Below are positions 41,931 through 49,853 of a stretch of DNA of 64,000 nucleotides, in pieces. Every line of letters begins with the position of its first letter. Within the stretch, counting starts at the first letter, position 1. The stretch is from Streptomyces rimosus subsp. rimosus (lineage in GTDB: Bacteria; Actinomycetota; Actinomycetes; Streptomycetales; Streptomycetaceae), in the NCBI RefSeq assembly GCF_000720725.1, contig NZ_JOCQ01000007.1, positions 124,001 through 188,000 of the forward strand, read 5' to 3'. The notes beneath the pieces were generated by a model, which saw only the letters and a program-made list of their open reading frames with translations, made no database searches and had not been told where the DNA came from. The translations under genes were made by a program, and so were the position numbers.

Positions 41931-41946
41931 ATGTGCGGACGGTATG
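41931..41946. repeat. right att core, 16-bp direct repeat
   Basis: The same 16 bases as 38370-38385, forming the start codon and next four codons of the SRAP gene. These include the catalytic Cys2 codon, so protein function conserves the integration target. Confidence 0.85.
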
Positions 41947-42749
41947 CAGCGAGTCGCAGCCCCGAGGATCTGGTGGGGCTCTTCGAGGTCGAGAAGTGGG
42001 AACCGGAGGAGACCCTGGCGCCCGACTGGAACGTCGCCCCGACGAAGAACGTCCACGCGGTGCTCGAACGTCCCCTGAAAGACGCGGAAGACCGCCGTCC
42101 GGTTCGCCAGCTGCGGAGACTGACCTGGGGACTGGTCCCGTCCTGGGCGAAATCGCCCGATGTCGGGGTGAAGATGATCAACGCCCGCGCGGAGACGGTG
42201 CACGAGAAGCCGTCGTTCCGGCGGCCGTTCGCGGCCCGCCGCTGCCTGCTGCCCGGCGACGGCTACTACGAGTGGGTCACGGCCGCCGCCGAACGGCAGC
42301 TGGAGGAGCAGGGCCGGCGCAAGCGCCCGCGCAAGCAGCCGTACTTCGTCACACCGGCGGACGGGCAGGTGATGGCGCTGGCCGGGCTGTACGAGTTCTG
42401 GCGCGACCGTACGCTGCCCGAGGACCACCCGCAGGCGTGGTGGGTGACCTGCACGGTCGTCACGACCGAGGCCGAGACCACGCCGCTGGCGAACGCGGGC
42501 GGCGGCGAGGGCCCGCAGTCGCTCGCCGACATCCACCCGCGGATGCCGCTGGTCATGACGCCCGACAAGTGGGACGCCTGGCTCGACCCGGCCCGTACGG
42601 AGGTGGACGACATCGTGCCGCTGCTCGCGCCACCGCCCGCCGGGCTGATGCGCGCGTACCCGGTGCCGTCCGAGGTGAGCAACGTCCGCAACAACGGGCC
42701 CGAACTGGTCAAGGAGCTGCCGGCGCCGGAGGAGGAGACGCTGTTCTGA
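41931..42749 (+). CDS. SRAP-domain protein (HMCES/YedK): abasic-site DNA-protein crosslink
   Basis: 272 residues. The initiator Met must be removed to expose catalytic Cys2 (MCGRYAAS), which forms a thiazolidine with abasic sites in single-stranded DNA. NVAPTKN, INARAETVHEKPSF and CLLPGDGYYEW are the other SRAP motifs; IHPRMPLVM supplies the active-site His. No ribosome-binding site is visible, and the promoter sits directly upstream, so translation is probably leaderless. Confidence 0.92.
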   Translation: MCGRYAASRSPEDLVGLFEVEKWEPEETLAPDWNVAPTKNVHAVLERPLKDAEDRRPVRQLRRLTWGLVPSWAKSPDVGVKMINARAETVHEKPSFRRPFAARRCLLPGDGYYEWVTAAAERQLEEQGRRKRPRKQPYFVTPADGQVMALAGLYEFWRDRTLPEDHPQAWWVTCTVVTTEAETTPLANAGGGEGPQSLADIHPRMPLVMTPDKWDAWLDPARTEVDDIVPLLAPPPAGLMRAYPVPSEVSNVRNNGPELVKELPAPEEETLF

Positions 42750-42797
42750 CGCGCGCCCCGGAGCCGGTCCGCGGGGCCGGGACGGCAGGATGAGGGC

Positions 42798-43424
42798 GTG
42801 AGCGAAACAGTTGAGACTCCTGTGGGTGAGGCGCGCATCACCTGGCACCCGGCGGAGGACGCGCGGGCCGTCCTCGCCGTCAGCCATGGCGCGGGCGGCG
42901 GCATCGAGGCCCGGGACCTGCGCGCGCTGGCCGCCGCGCTGCCCGCGCGCGGCTATACCGTCGCGCTGGTCGAGCAGCCGTGGCGGGTGGCCGGCAAGAA
43001 GCTGGCCCCGGCGCCCAAGACGCTGGACACCGCGTGGACCGCGCTGTGGCCCGCCCTGGAGAAGCCGGGACTGCCGGTGGTCGCGGGCGGGCGCAGCGCG
43101 GGGGCGCGAGTGGCCTGCCGTACGGCTCGCGGCCTGGGCGCGCACGCCGTACTGGCGCTCAGCTTCCCGCTGCACCCGCCGGGCAAGCCGGAGAAGTCGC
43201 GCGCGGACGAACTGACCGGGGCCGGGCTGCCGACGCTGGTGGTGCAGGGCGGCCGTGACCCGTTCGGGCGGCCGCCGGAGTTCCCGGCGGGCACCCGCGT
43301 CGTCGAGGTGCCGCACGGGGACCACGGCTTCGCCGTACCGAAGAAGGCGGACCTCGACGAGCCCGCGGCGATGGCCCTGCTCACGGACGCGGTGGGGGAG
43401 TGGCTGGACGGCCTCTTCGCCTGA
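42798..43424 (+). CDS. alpha/beta hydrolase (TEX30/KANL3-like)
   Basis: 208 residues from the GTG at 42798. The nucleophile elbow is GRSAGA (S100), with AVSHGAGGG upstream as the oxyanion-side motif. GRDPFG provides the acid and HGDHGF the His. The substrate is unknown. It follows the SRAP gene by 48 bases and may be co-transcribed. Confidence 0.82.
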   Translation: MSETVETPVGEARITWHPAEDARAVLAVSHGAGGGIEARDLRALAAALPARGYTVALVEQPWRVAGKKLAPAPKTLDTAWTALWPALEKPGLPVVAGGRSAGARVACRTARGLGAHAVLALSFPLHPPGKPEKSRADELTGAGLPTLVVQGGRDPFGRPPEFPAGTRVVEVPHGDHGFAVPKKADLDEPAAMALLTDAVGEWLDGLFA

Positions 43425-43447
43425 GCCGGCCCGGTCCCGTACGTGCT

Positions 43448-44041
43448 TCAGTCGCCGTCCCCCTTGGACCGCGGCTTGGCGCGTACGTGCATCCGCTCGC
43501 CCTGCCGCCCGAAGAGGCTGAGGATCTCCACCGGCTTGTCGTCCGCCGGGCCGAACCAGTGCGGCAGCCGGGTGTCGAACTCCGCGGCCTCGCCGGAGCG
43601 CAGCACCACGTCCCGGTCCGCGAGCAGCAGCCGCAGCCGCCCGGAGAGCACGTACATCCACTCGTAGCCCTCATGGGTGCGCTGTTCGGGCGTGCCCGGC
43701 ACCGGATCGATGACCATCTTGTACGCCTGGAGGCCGCCGGGCTGCCGGGTCAGCGGCACGAACGTCATGTGCTTACGGCGCTGCGGCACCGCGCGCACCC
43801 GCGGATCACCCACCTCCGGCGCGCCGACCAGCTCGTCCAGCGGCACCTGATGGGCCTGGGCGAGCGGCAGCAGCAGCTCCAGGGTGGCCTTGCGCCCGCC
43901 CGATTCCAGGCGCGAAAGGGTGCTCACCGAGATGCCCGTCGTCTCCGAGAGCGCGGCGAGCGTCACCCCTCTCTCCTGCCGCAGCCGTCGCAGCCGCGGC
44001 CCCACGTCCGTCAGCACCCGTTCGTACGCCTTCTCGTCCAT
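43448..44041 (-). CDS. XRE regulator with cupin sensor domain
   Basis: 197 residues. The HTH is at about 12-67 (LRRLRQERGVTLAALSETTG, then SVSTLSRLESG), and the C-terminal cupin spans about 110-190 (EGYEWMYVLSGRLRLLLADR). This is the architecture of metabolite-sensing regulators such as those for polyamines or amino acids. It is convergent with the hydrolase gene and divergent from sigR. Confidence 0.87.
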   Translation of the reverse strand: MDEKAYERVLTDVGPRLRRLRQERGVTLAALSETTGISVSTLSRLESGGRKATLELLLPLAQAHQVPLDELVGAPEVGDPRVRAVPQRRKHMTFVPLTRQPGGLQAYKMVIDPVPGTPEQRTHEGYEWMYVLSGRLRLLLADRDVVLRSGEAAEFDTRLPHWFGPADDKPVEILSLFGRQGERMHVRAKPRSKGDGD

Positions 44042-44146
44042 GTCTTCATTGCCGATCCGGCAAGCGTGTTTGTCAAGAGTCCGGGGGCGTTCCGGCGGCC
44101 CCCGCGGGCCCGCGTGACCATGCTCACGTGCCGCCCGCGCGGCGCG

Positions 44147-44172
44147 GGAATGACGTGCGGGGTGCGGCTGTT
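44147..44172 (+). promoter_or_regulatory. SigR autoregulated promoter (sigRp2)
   Basis: GGAAT (44147-44151), 18 bases, GTT (44170-44172). It stands 53 bases before the ATG at 44225, the start of the long SigR form, so SigR would induce its own long isoform, as described in S. coelicolor. Confidence 0.8.
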
Positions 44173-44224
44173 GTGCGGGTTGCAGGAACGTTGAAGGAAT
44201 CTTCGAAGAATGGGAGCCCGCCGC

Positions 44225-44386
44225 ATGGGAATCGCTTGCCCAGCCCGCCCGCAGGCCGCTGACCTGCAGTGGACACAGCTGCGCGGCGCCCAGGCCGCCA
44301 TGGCTGGAGCGGCGGCGGTACCGGATCGTCGTCTATTCTCCGATTCGAGCGGGTCGGTATCCGGACCCGTCACGGTGTTGGAGGAG
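44225..44386 (+). other. N-terminal extension of the long SigR isoform
   Basis: The ATG at 44225 opens 54 codons (MGIACPARPQ...VTVLEE) in frame with the SigR start at 44387. The known unstable SigR-prime form has an extension of about 55 residues and is made from the thiol-induced upstream promoter, giving a self-limiting pulse. The length match is close. Confidence 0.7.
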
Positions 44387-45085
44387 GTGGGTCCGGTCAC
44401 CGGTACCGACGCAGGGACCGACGGCACGGCAGGGGAACACGCTGGCAACGGGAAGCGGGAGACGGACGCCGAGCGCAACGCGCGCTTCGAGCGGGACGCG
44501 CTCACCTTTCTGGACCAGATGTATTCGGCCGCGCTGCGCATGACGCGCAACCCGGCCGATGCGGAGGACCTGGTTCAGGAGACGTATGCCAAGGCGTATG
44601 CGTCCTTCCACCAGTTCCGTGAGGGAACGAACCTCAAGGCGTGGCTGTACCGCATCCTCACGAACACCTTCATCAACTCCTACCGCAAGAAGCAGCGCGA
44701 ACCCCAGCGCAGCGCCGCCGAGGAGATCGAGGACTGGCAGCTGGCACGCGCCGAGTCGCACATGTCGACCGGTCTGCGCTCCGCCGAGTCCCAGGCGCTG
44801 GACCACCTGCCGGACTCCGACGTGAAGGCCGCCCTTCAGGCCATTCCGGAGGAATTCCGCATCGCGGTCTACCTCGCGGACGTCGAGGGCTTTGCGTACA
44901 AGGAGATCGCCGACATCATGGGTACACCCATCGGCACGGTGATGTCCCGTCTGCACCGCGGCCGGCGCCAACTGCGCGGCATGCTGGAGGATTACGCCCG
45001 TGAGCGTGGGCTGGTCCCCGCCGGGGCGGGCGCTGCGACCGCGCAGTCGTCGCAGTCGCACGATCGGAAAGGCTCGGGATCATGA
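44387..45085 (+). CDS. sigR: RNA polymerase sigma factor SigR (ECF, thiol-oxidative stress)
   Basis: 232 residues from the GTG at 44387 (VGPVTGTDAG). Region 2 is DQMYSAALRMTRNPADAEDL and continues to ETYAKAYASF. Region 4 has FAYKEIADIMGTPIGTVMSR. SigR recognises GGAAT-N18-GTT and controls thioredoxin, mycothiol and proteolysis genes. Its stop overlaps the rsrA start (ATGA). The GGAGGAG directly before the GTG gives no spacing, a feature I also recall from the S. coelicolor gene; a slightly downstream start cannot be excluded. Confidence 0.93.
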   Translation: MGPVTGTDAGTDGTAGEHAGNGKRETDAERNARFERDALTFLDQMYSAALRMTRNPADAEDLVQETYAKAYASFHQFREGTNLKAWLYRILTNTFINSYRKKQREPQRSAAEEIEDWQLARAESHMSTGLRSAESQALDHLPDSDVKAALQAIPEEFRIAVYLADVEGFAYKEIADIMGTPIGTVMSRLHRGRRQLRGMLEDYARERGLVPAGAGAATAQSSQSHDRKGSGS

Positions 45086-45489
45086 GCTGCGGAGACCCGC
45101 ACGAGAAGGACTGCTCAGAGGTCCTCGACCATCTGTACGAGTATCTCGACCGCGAGATGCCGGCCGGTGAATGCGAGAAGTTCCAGGAGCACTTCGACGA
45201 GTGCTCGCCCTGCCTGGAGAAGTACGGGCTGGAGCAGGCCGTCAAGAAGCTGGTCAAGCGCTGCTGCGGCCATGACGACGTACCGACCGACCTGCGGTCG
45301 AAGGTCATGGGCCGGATCGACCTGATCCGTGCGGGCGAGGCGGTGCCCGAGCAGAGCGTGCTGGAGCAGGCGAAGCAGGAGCAGGCGGCGGCCCGCGCCG
45401 CCGCGGCCGCCAAGACCCCCGGACAGCCGTCCGGGCCGGGCCAGGGCGGCACGCTCGACGCGCGCGGTGAGACCGCGCGGGCCGAATAG
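45082..45489 (+). CDS. rsrA: zinc-containing redox-sensing anti-sigma factor RsrA
   Basis: 135 residues. The ZAS motif H37-x3-C41-x2-C44 (EHFDECSPC) plus C11 binds zinc and SigR in the reduced state; disulfide formation at C11 releases SigR. Further cysteines at C3, C31, C61 and C62 match the seven-cysteine pattern of S. coelicolor RsrA. The C-terminal ~40 residues are Ala/Gln/Gly-rich and variable. Confidence 0.93.
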   Translation: MSCGDPHEKDCSEVLDHLYEYLDREMPAGECEKFQEHFDECSPCLEKYGLEQAVKKLVKRCCGHDDVPTDLRSKVMGRIDLIRAGEAVPEQSVLEQAKQEQAAARAAAAAKTPGQPSGPGQGGTLDARGETARAE

Positions 45490-45496
45490 CGGCGTA

Positions 45497-45540
45497 TCAC
45501 CCGAAGGGGTGAGGGGCGGGGCGTTTCGTCCCGCCCGGAT
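45497..45540 (+). terminator. double hairpin after rsrA
   Basis: TCACCC-GAA-GGGGTGA, then GGGCGGGGCG and CGTCCCGCCC around a TTT loop, starting eight bases after the rsrA stop. Confidence 0.6.
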
Positions 45541-46040
45541 CTTCACAGCTTCCCCGCCCGTAGGGCGCCAACTTCCGCGCAGCGGTGCGCCGTTCCCGTA
45601 CGCCCCGCTGCCGCCCGCCGTCCCGGCGTACGCATCGCGCGCCGCCTCGGGGCACGGCGTTTGCGCGGTCCCCGGAGCCTCATCCGACGTACGGCCCGGC
45701 CGCGTTGCCGACGGCCGCCTCGTGGCGCAAGCCCGTACGGACCCCTCCTGCCGTCACCCCTCCCAGATCGCCACAAACACCCGCGCAAGGTCACGGAACC
45801 GATGGGTAATGAGCGGCCCCGGAGATGGGCATGGTTGGATGCGAAGGAACCCCCACGAACGGGGATTCAGGGGGTCCGCGAAAGGCAAGGAGCCGATGAG
45901 GGGGTCGGTGGCGGGCCGCGGTCGGCGCGGCAACCGGGCTGAGCCCGGCGGCAATCTGTGGCAGGTTGTCGAGTGGGCCCTCGAACGGCCCCCGGCCTCC
46001 GTCCGGGCGGCATCCAGGAAGCAACCAGCAGGCGGGAATC
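45541..46040. other. 500-bp region without a supported gene
   Basis: ORFs in this stretch are Arg-rich low-complexity readings in several frames. The segment 45800-45900 has AACCCCC...GGGGATT and CAGGGGGTCCGCG, which could fold, and two purine-rich GGATGCGAAGGAA / GGCAAGGAGCC stretches. I see no known riboswitch. It is probably a long leader of the following TPR gene, with possible structured RNA. Confidence 0.4.
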
Positions 46041-47027
46041 GTGAGGATCTTCGGCAAGGTACGGCACCGGCCCTCCGCCTCGTGGCGGCAGGCGACCGAC
46101 CGCGCTTTCACGCTGATCGGTGACGGCCGTTACGAGGACGCGGGCGCGCTGCTGACCCGGGCGGCGGACATGGAGCCGTGGCTGTCGGAGTCCTGGTTCA
46201 ACCTCGCGCTGCTGCACAAGTTCCGGCACGACTGGGAGCAGGCACGCGCCGCCGGACTGCGCGCGGTCGCCCTGCTGGACCGCGAGGCCGGCGCCCCCGA
46301 CTGGTGGAACGTGGGCATCGCGGCCACCGCACTCCAGGACTGGCCGCTGGCCCGGCGCGCCTGGCAGGCGTACGGACTCAAGGTCCCCGGCGAGGGGTCG
46401 CCGTCCGCGGAACCGGTCGGCATGGAGCTGGGCAGCGCCGCCGTGCGCCTGTCGCCCGAGGGCGAGGCCGAGGTGGTCTGGGGCCGCCGGCTGGACCCGG
46501 CCCGGATCGAGGTGCTCTCCATCCCGCTGCCGTCCTCCGGGCGGCGCTGGGGCGAGGTCGTCCTGCACGACGGCGTCCCGAACGGCGAGCGCACCACCGC
46601 CGCGGGACCGTCCTTCCCGGTGTTCGACGAGATCGAGCTGTGGGCGCCCTCCCCGGTCCCCACCTGGGTCGTGCTCCTGGAGGCCGCCACCGAGGCCGAC
46701 CGCGACGCCCTGGAGCGGCTGGCCGCCGACGCGGGCTTTGCCGCGGAGGACTGGTCGTCCTCCGTCCGCCTGCTGTGCCGTACGTGCTCGGAGAGCCGGA
46801 TGCCCAGCGACGAGGGCGAGGGCGAGCACCTGGACCCGCACGACCACAGCGAACCGGGCCACCCGGGGCCGCTGGGCCACCGTACGGCGGGCTCCGGCTC
46901 GCTGTGGGTGCCGGAGCGCGAGTGCGGCATCGCGGCGCCCGCCGGCCTGGTGCGCGGCCTGCTGGACGGCTGGGTCGCGGACAGCCCGGACACCCGGGAG
47001 TGGCGTGATCTGGAAGAGGTCTGCTGA
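46041..47027 (+). CDS. tetratricopeptide-repeat protein
   Basis: 328 residues from the GTG at 46041. TPR-like helices occupy residues ~15-115 (DRAFTLIGDGRYEDAGALLT, then SESWFNLALLHKF and WWNVGIAATALQDW). A beta-rich C-terminal domain follows, with CRTCSES and a His/Asp/Glu-rich loop (GEGEHLDPHDHSEPGHPG) that could bind metal. The function is unknown. It lies 86 bases before def. Confidence 0.75.
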   Translation: MRIFGKVRHRPSASWRQATDRAFTLIGDGRYEDAGALLTRAADMEPWLSESWFNLALLHKFRHDWEQARAAGLRAVALLDREAGAPDWWNVGIAATALQDWPLARRAWQAYGLKVPGEGSPSAEPVGMELGSAAVRLSPEGEAEVVWGRRLDPARIEVLSIPLPSSGRRWGEVVLHDGVPNGERTTAAGPSFPVFDEIELWAPSPVPTWVVLLEAATEADRDALERLAADAGFAAEDWSSSVRLLCRTCSESRMPSDEGEGEHLDPHDHSEPGHPGPLGHRTAGSGSLWVPERECGIAAPAGLVRGLLDGWVADSPDTREWRDLEEVC

Positions 47028-47113
47028 GCGCCGCCGGAGCGCCCCGTAGGCTGGTGGGCGAACATTTCGGGTTTCCGAGATTCTCAAGGTTCTCAGGAAG
47101 GCGTACGGCGGAG

Positions 47114-47755
47114 ATGGCGCAACAGCCTGTTTTTGACCACAACGAAGAGCGGGCGGCGGAGGGCTTCGTCGACGACGTCACCGGCGCGGAAGAGCGGGAG
47201 GTGGCGCACCGCGAGCGCGGTACGTCCCGCCCGATCACCGTCGTCGGCAACCCGGTGCTGCACAAGGAGTGCAAGGACGTCACCGCGTTCGACGACGAGC
47301 TGGCCCGGCTCATCGACGACATGTTCGCCAGCCAGCGCACGGCCGAGGGCGTCGGCCTGGCCGCCAACCAGATCGGCGTGGACCTGAAGGTCTTCGTCTA
47401 CGACTGCATGGACGACGAGGGCGTACGCCACGTCGGCGCGGTCTGCAACCCGGTCCTGGAGGACCTGCCGGTCGAGCGGCGGGTGCTGGACGACTCCAAC
47501 GAGGGCTGCCTGTCGGTGCCCGGCGCGTACGCGGAGCTGGCCCGCCCCGATTACGCGGTCGTCCGCGGCCAGGATGCCGAGGGCAACCCGATCAAGGTCG
47601 CGGGCACCGGCTACTTCGCGCGCTGCCTCCAGCACGAGACCGACCACCTGTACGGCTACCTGTACATCGACCGGCTCTCCAAGCGCGACCGCAAGGACGC
47701 GCTGAAGCAGATGGCCGAGCGCGAGCCGCGGTACCCGGTCGTCGCCAACGACTGA
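47114..47755 (+). CDS. def: peptide deformylase
   Basis: This metalloenzyme removes the N-formyl group from nascent proteins. It has 213 residues. All three motifs are intact: GVGLAANQIG, EGCLSVPG and QHETDHLYG. An N-terminal extension of ~35 acidic residues precedes the fold. It starts at the ATG at 47114. Confidence 0.93.
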   Translation: MAQQPVFDHNEERAAEGFVDDVTGAEEREVAHRERGTSRPITVVGNPVLHKECKDVTAFDDELARLIDDMFASQRTAEGVGLAANQIGVDLKVFVYDCMDDEGVRHVGAVCNPVLEDLPVERRVLDDSNEGCLSVPGAYAELARPDYAVVRGQDAEGNPIKVAGTGYFARCLQHETDHLYGYLYIDRLSKRDRKDALKQMAEREPRYPVVAND

Positions 47756-47779
47756 GCCCCGGCCCGGCCCGGCCGCCGC

Positions 47780-49672
47780 TCACCCCGCGGCGTAGGCCGC
47801 CCAGATCCGGGGCGGTATGCCGTTGCCGAACTGCGCGTCGCCGCCCACGCCCTCCATGGGCAGCAGCCGCGGCGCCCCCGGCTTGCTGCGGAAGACGGTG
47901 ACGGCGGTGGTCAGCCCGCCGCCGTCCGCGCCGTCGTTGCCGATGAACCACGCCGAGCGCATGCGGTCCCGCGGCCCGGTGCCGCCCGCCCAGATACCGC
48001 GCGGCAGCTTCGCCGCGGTGTCCTGGGGCAGCGTTTTCCCGGCGTACGCCTGGAGCGCCCGGTTGATGCCGCGCGCCGCCCCCGGCTCCAGTACGCGGTG
48101 CGGTGCCGGCGGCGTGAGGCCCGGCAGCGGTGTGCCGCCGTGTTCCACCCTGGTCACCGAGTACGGCTCGGTCCGGTTGCCGTCGTTGCCGAAGAGCGAG
48201 TACGCGCCGGCCAGCCGGATCGCGCTGGGCGTGGAGGTGCCGAGCGGGAACGTGGGCTCCAGGCGCGCCAGGCTCGCCTTGTGCAGGCCAGCCTCGACCG
48301 CCGTGTCCCGTACCTTCTCCAGGCCGAGGCGCTTGCCCGCGGCGACGAACGGCGGGTGGGCGGAGGTCACCAGGCCCTCGTACAGATCCGGCGGCACACC
48401 AGCCTGCGACCCGGCCACGACCGGGGCGGATGTGGCCACGGGCGCGGCGGCGGCCTCCCGGGGCGCGCCGTCGCGGAGGGCGGCGGCCAGCACGAACGGC
48501 TTGAAGGCCGAGCCGGCCGGTACGCCCGCGGTGTCCGCGTTGTTCGCGAAGTGCTGCGTCGCGTCCGGGCCGCCGTAGAGCGCGACGAGCGCGCCGTCCC
48601 GGGGCCGCACCGACGCGGCACCGAATTCCACGTACGCGTCGGCGGCCCGCTTCTCCGGATCGATACCGCGGCGCCGCTCGTCCTCCACCGCTTTCACCAG
48701 CCGGGCCACCTTGTCCTTCTCGAAGGTGGTGTGAATGCGGTAGCCGCCGCGCGCGAGATCGCGGTCGGTCAGGCCGGTACGGCTCTTGAGGTACTTCTTC
48801 GCGGCGTCGACGAGGTAGCCGGTCTGGCCCTTCTGGCTGGTCGGGGTGACGGGTGCGCGCGGCTCGGGGAACCGCGTGTACCGGGCGCGCTCCTCCCGGC
48901 TCATCAGGCCGGTTTCCACTTCACGGTCCAGAATCCACTTCCAGCGTTCCACCGCGCGCCGGTGATTGTCCTCGCTCAGCGCCGGATCGTACTGTTCGGC
49001 CCCCTTGAGCAGCGCCGCCAGCGCCGCGCCCCGGCTGGGGTCCAGATCCTTGGCCGGAATGCCGTAGTACGCGTTCGCGGCGGCCTGGATACCGAACGAA
49101 TGCCGCCCGAAATAACTGGTGTTGAGATACCCCTGGAGTATCTCCGACTTGGACTTGCGGTTGTCCAGCTTCAGCGCGATGAAGAACTCCTTCACCTTGC
49201 GCTTGAGAGTCTGGTCCTGCGAAAGATACGTGTTCTTCACATACTGCTGGGTGATGGTGGAACCGCCCTGCGCGTCCTGGCCCTGGGCCATGTTCACCGC
49301 GGCCCGTGCGATACCGGAGAGCGAGACCCCGGAATCGGAGTAGAAACTCGCGTTCTCGGCGGCGAGCACGGCGTGTTCCACCGGGTCGGGCACCTGGTCG
49401 AGGGTCACCTTCTGCCGGTTGACGGCGCCCTCGGTCACCATCTGGCTGCCGTCCGCCCAGTAGAAGACGGTGGCTTCCTGGCGTGCGGCGGCGTTCTCGT
49501 CCGGGATGTCGACCTGGGCGTACACGACGGCGAAGAGCCCGGCGAAACCGGCCGCGCCGACGGCCGTGACACCGAGCTGCTGTCTCCAGGACGGCAGCCA
49601 CCGGCGCCATCCGGCACGGCCCCGGCGGGGATAGTCGATGAACCGCTTTCTCGGTTGCTCGCTGCCCTTCAT
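47780..49672 (-). CDS. class A PBP-like glycosyltransferase with degenerate transpeptidase domain
   Basis: 630 residues. One membrane helix lies at about 37-52. The GT51 glycosyltransferase domain is intact (E106 in AENASFYSDSG, GGSTITQQYVKN, and KEFFIALKLDN to SEILQGYLN), so it should polymerise lipid II. The transpeptidase part keeps S388-x-x-K391 (GSAFKP). SxN appears replaced by SAH at about 437-439, and KTG by GTG at 564-566 (WAGGTGPRDRMRSAWFIG). Loss of the KTG lysine would be expected to impair cross-linking and beta-lactam acylation. Confidence 0.82.
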   Translation of the reverse strand: MKGSEQPRKRFIDYPRRGRAGWRRWLPSWRQQLGVTAVGAAGFAGLFAVVYAQVDIPDENAAARQEATVFYWADGSQMVTEGAVNRQKVTLDQVPDPVEHAVLAAENASFYSDSGVSLSGIARAAVNMAQGQDAQGGSTITQQYVKNTYLSQDQTLKRKVKEFFIALKLDNRKSKSEILQGYLNTSYFGRHSFGIQAAANAYYGIPAKDLDPSRGAALAALLKGAEQYDPALSEDNHRRAVERWKWILDREVETGLMSREERARYTRFPEPRAPVTPTSQKGQTGYLVDAAKKYLKSRTGLTDRDLARGGYRIHTTFEKDKVARLVKAVEDERRRGIDPEKRAADAYVEFGAASVRPRDGALVALYGGPDATQHFANNADTAGVPAGSAFKPFVLAAALRDGAPREAAAAPVATSAPVVAGSQAGVPPDLYEGLVTSAHPPFVAAGKRLGLEKVRDTAVEAGLHKASLARLEPTFPLGTSTPSAIRLAGAYSLFGNDGNRTEPYSVTRVEHGGTPLPGLTPPAPHRVLEPGAARGINRALQAYAGKTLPQDTAAKLPRGIWAGGTGPRDRMRSAWFIGNDGADGGGLTTAVTVFRSKPGAPRLLPMEGVGGDAQFGNGIPPRIWAAYAAG

Positions 49673-49782
49673 GTAACGGGAGAGCAGGCGGCATACGGCC
49701 GGGTTGCCGTCGCCCGCGCGTTGTCATCGACTCATCAAATCCGGTCCGGATTCGTCGGACATTCGGCAGGCATAAAGAAGCG

Positions 49783-49818
49783 GACGGTGCCGGTCCGCGC
49801 GTGCGGACCGGCACCGTC
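49783..49818. repeat. perfect 16-bp inverted repeat between divergent genes
   Basis: GACGGTGCCGGTCCGC, loop GCGT, and its exact complement. There is no T-tract. It lies 35 bases upstream of the small gene at 49854 and 111 bases upstream of the divergent PBP gene, so it is either an operator or a hairpin in the leader. Confidence 0.5.
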
Positions 49819-49853
49819 GGGCAGTTCCGGGACCGGGGACCTAGGATCCGACC

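Larger units (their letters stand above)
38370..41946. mobile_element. 3.6-kb integrated element at the start of the SRAP gene
   Basis: The element is enclosed by the 16-bp direct repeat. The base composition is less GC-rich than the flanks, especially 38870-40200. It contains six small genes of the XRE/DUF397/DUF6879 type and a truncated tyrosine integrase lying 35 bp from the right repeat, the usual position of int next to attP. No replication or transfer genes are present. It separates the M50 gene from the SRAP gene, which are presumably neighbours in an empty site. The truncated integrase makes it immobile in cis. Confidence 0.8.

Noticed and set aside
44196..44232. Two further GGAAT boxes (44196-44200, 44228-44232) as SigR promoters
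   Set aside because: No GTT at 18 or 19 bases; only the box at 44147 has the full motif.
45543..45794. 83-codon Arg/Gly-rich minus-strand ORF after rsrA
   Set aside because: Low-complexity composition, no start context, no neighbours on that strand.
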